Below, in pieces: positions 63,373 through 64,000 of a stretch of DNA of 64,000 bases (position 1 is the stretch's first letter; each line of letters begins with the position of its first letter). Position numbers and translations under genes: made by a program. The notes beneath the pieces are model-generated. The model did not search any database and was not told the origin of the DNA. It was given only the letters and a program-made list of their open reading frames with translations. The DNA is from Ornithinimicrobium faecis (GTDB lineage Bacteria; Actinomycetota; Actinomycetes; Actinomycetales; Dermatophilaceae), in the NCBI RefSeq assembly GCF_023923225.1, contig NZ_CP099489.1:806001-870000 (forward strand), written 5' to 3'.

Positions 63373-63668
63373 ACCTGTCCGCCTACATCTACCTGGCGAC
63401 GCTGCTCTTCACGATCGGTGCTCTGGTCGTCCTGCTGCGCCGCAACACCATCATCGTGTTCATGGGTGTCGAGCTCATGCTCAACGCCTGCAACCTGGCG
63501 CTCATCACCTTCGCGCGCATGCACGGCACCGTTGACGGGCAGGTCTATGCCCTGTTCGTCATGGTCGTCGCTGCCGCAGAGGTGGTCGTCGGACTGGCCA
63601 TCATCATGTCCATCTATCGGGCGCGTCGCTCGGCTTCGGTCGACGACGCCAACCTGCTGAAGCTGTAA
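63369..63668 (+). CDS. nuoK: NADH-quinone oxidoreductase subunit K
   Basis: 99-residue MrpC-like subunit with three helices: [43 protein letters not shown] (with the buried Glu of helix 2) and [25 protein letters not shown] (second buried Glu). Length is exactly as expected. The ATG overlaps nuoJ. Contributes a proton channel of the membrane arm. Confidence 0.97.
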   Translation: MNLSAYIYLATLLFTIGALVVLLRRNTIIVFMGVELMLNACNLALITFARMHGTVDGQVYALFVMVVAAAEVVVGLAIIMSIYRARRSASVDDANLLKL

Positions 63669-63680
63669 GGAGCGAGCTGC

Positions 63681-64000
63681 GTGTCTGTTCTCGAGACATC
63701 GGTCGGCGTCGCACTCGCTGACCCCAGTGCGGTCCGGGCCGTGGAGGCCACCGGGACCTCGGCGCTGGCCTGGCTGCTGATCGCCCTGCCACTGCTGGGC
63801 GCCGCCCTGCTGCTGGTCGGTGGTCGGGCCACTGACACCTTCGGGCCACTGTTGGCCACCGTGCTGTCGTGGGGCAGCTTCGTCGTCGGCGCCCTCGTCG
63901 TTCTGCAGCTGTCCGGCCTGGGGGCCGACGAGCGCAGCATGTCGATCCCACTGTGGGACTGGGTGAGCGCCGGTGACCTGACGCTGCACGCTGGGTTGCT
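63681..64000 (+). CDS. nuoL: NADH-quinone oxidoreductase subunit L, N-terminal fragment
   Basis: The first 106 codons of the antiporter-like subunit L, cut by the window edge. AAGGAG (63667-63672) precedes the GTG start. The fragment has an N-terminal extension, TM1 (LAWLLIALPLLGAALLLVGG), TM2 (LLATVLSWGSFVVGALVVLQL), and then SMSIPLWDWVSAGDLTLHAGL, as in NuoL after the second helix. nuoM and nuoN are expected downstream. Confidence 0.92.
   Translation, partial: MSVLETSVGVALADPSAVRAVEATGTSALAWLLIALPLLGAALLLVGGRATDTFGPLLATVLSWGSFVVGALVVLQLSGLGADERSMSIPLWDWVSAGDLTLHAGL

Overview
The window is a high-GC actinobacterial chromosome segment. The gene set (menaquinone genes menD, menF and menG, an actinobacterial HelD-like RNA polymerase ATPase, a WXG100 protein, DUF3263, a bacterial XPB helicase with its helicase-associated partner, two ECF42-type sigma factors with DGPF proteins, and a full-order nuo operon) fits Micrococcales. 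An Intrasporangiaceae/Ornithinimicrobium-like genome is my best guess, but that assignment is inference. No rRNA, tRNA or CRISPR array was recognised.

Layout: 1-563 holds the N-terminus of ung (minus) and a DUF3263 gene. About 590-4360 is a lower-GC island with a small secreted protein, two polytopic membrane proteins and an ABC ATPase, all on the minus strand. Outward-facing inverted repeats and a transposase-like remnant flank it. 4459-6311 is a DUF4097/RHH regulator module with an operator-promoter. 6443-11293 has an MBL hydrolase, a propionyl-CoA synthetase and groEL under tandem CIRCE elements. 11318-15270 has an ArsR-type regulator with an MFS exporter, an orphan WXG100 protein, a YnfA protein and a DUF4031-NUDIX protein. 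15267-19526 has an HD phosphohydrolase, a HelR-like ATPase and an HtrA-type protease. 19913-22719 is an ECF42 sigma module with four DGPF genes in a row. 22849-25073 is a two-component system. 25188-34735 mixes PAP2, XPB, membrane, acetyltransferase, TOPRIM, HMG-CoA lyase and M13 peptidase genes. 34745-36502 is menD. 36516-46527 includes a lipoprotein, a helicase-associated protein, a DUF5129-like protein, an Eis-like acetyltransferase, an MFS transporter, a second ECF42/DGPF module and a GNAT. menF and menG are divergent at 46530-48612. A CBS/DUF294 protein and a DnaQ-like exonuclease follow. From 52545 to the end runs nuoABCDEFGHIJK and the start of nuoL.

How parts work together: MenF, MenD and MenG act in making menaquinone, the electron acceptor of the NDH-1 complex encoded by nuo. 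A near-perfect Rex operator just downstream of a plausible nuo promoter suggests NADH/NAD+ control of that operon. Both ECF42 modules carry the same promoter architecture (TGTCGA-N17-CG[T/A]C) upstream of their first DGPF gene, which predicts autoregulation.

Several convergent gene ends contain different short repeat families (30 bp x4, 53 bp x3, 65 bp x2 and smaller ones), most able to form hairpins. They look like lineage-specific 3'-3' intergenic elements. The best candidates for something undescribed are the secreted-protein/ABC island, these repeats, and a 25-codon ORF that bridges nuoD and nuoE with ATGA overlaps at both ends.
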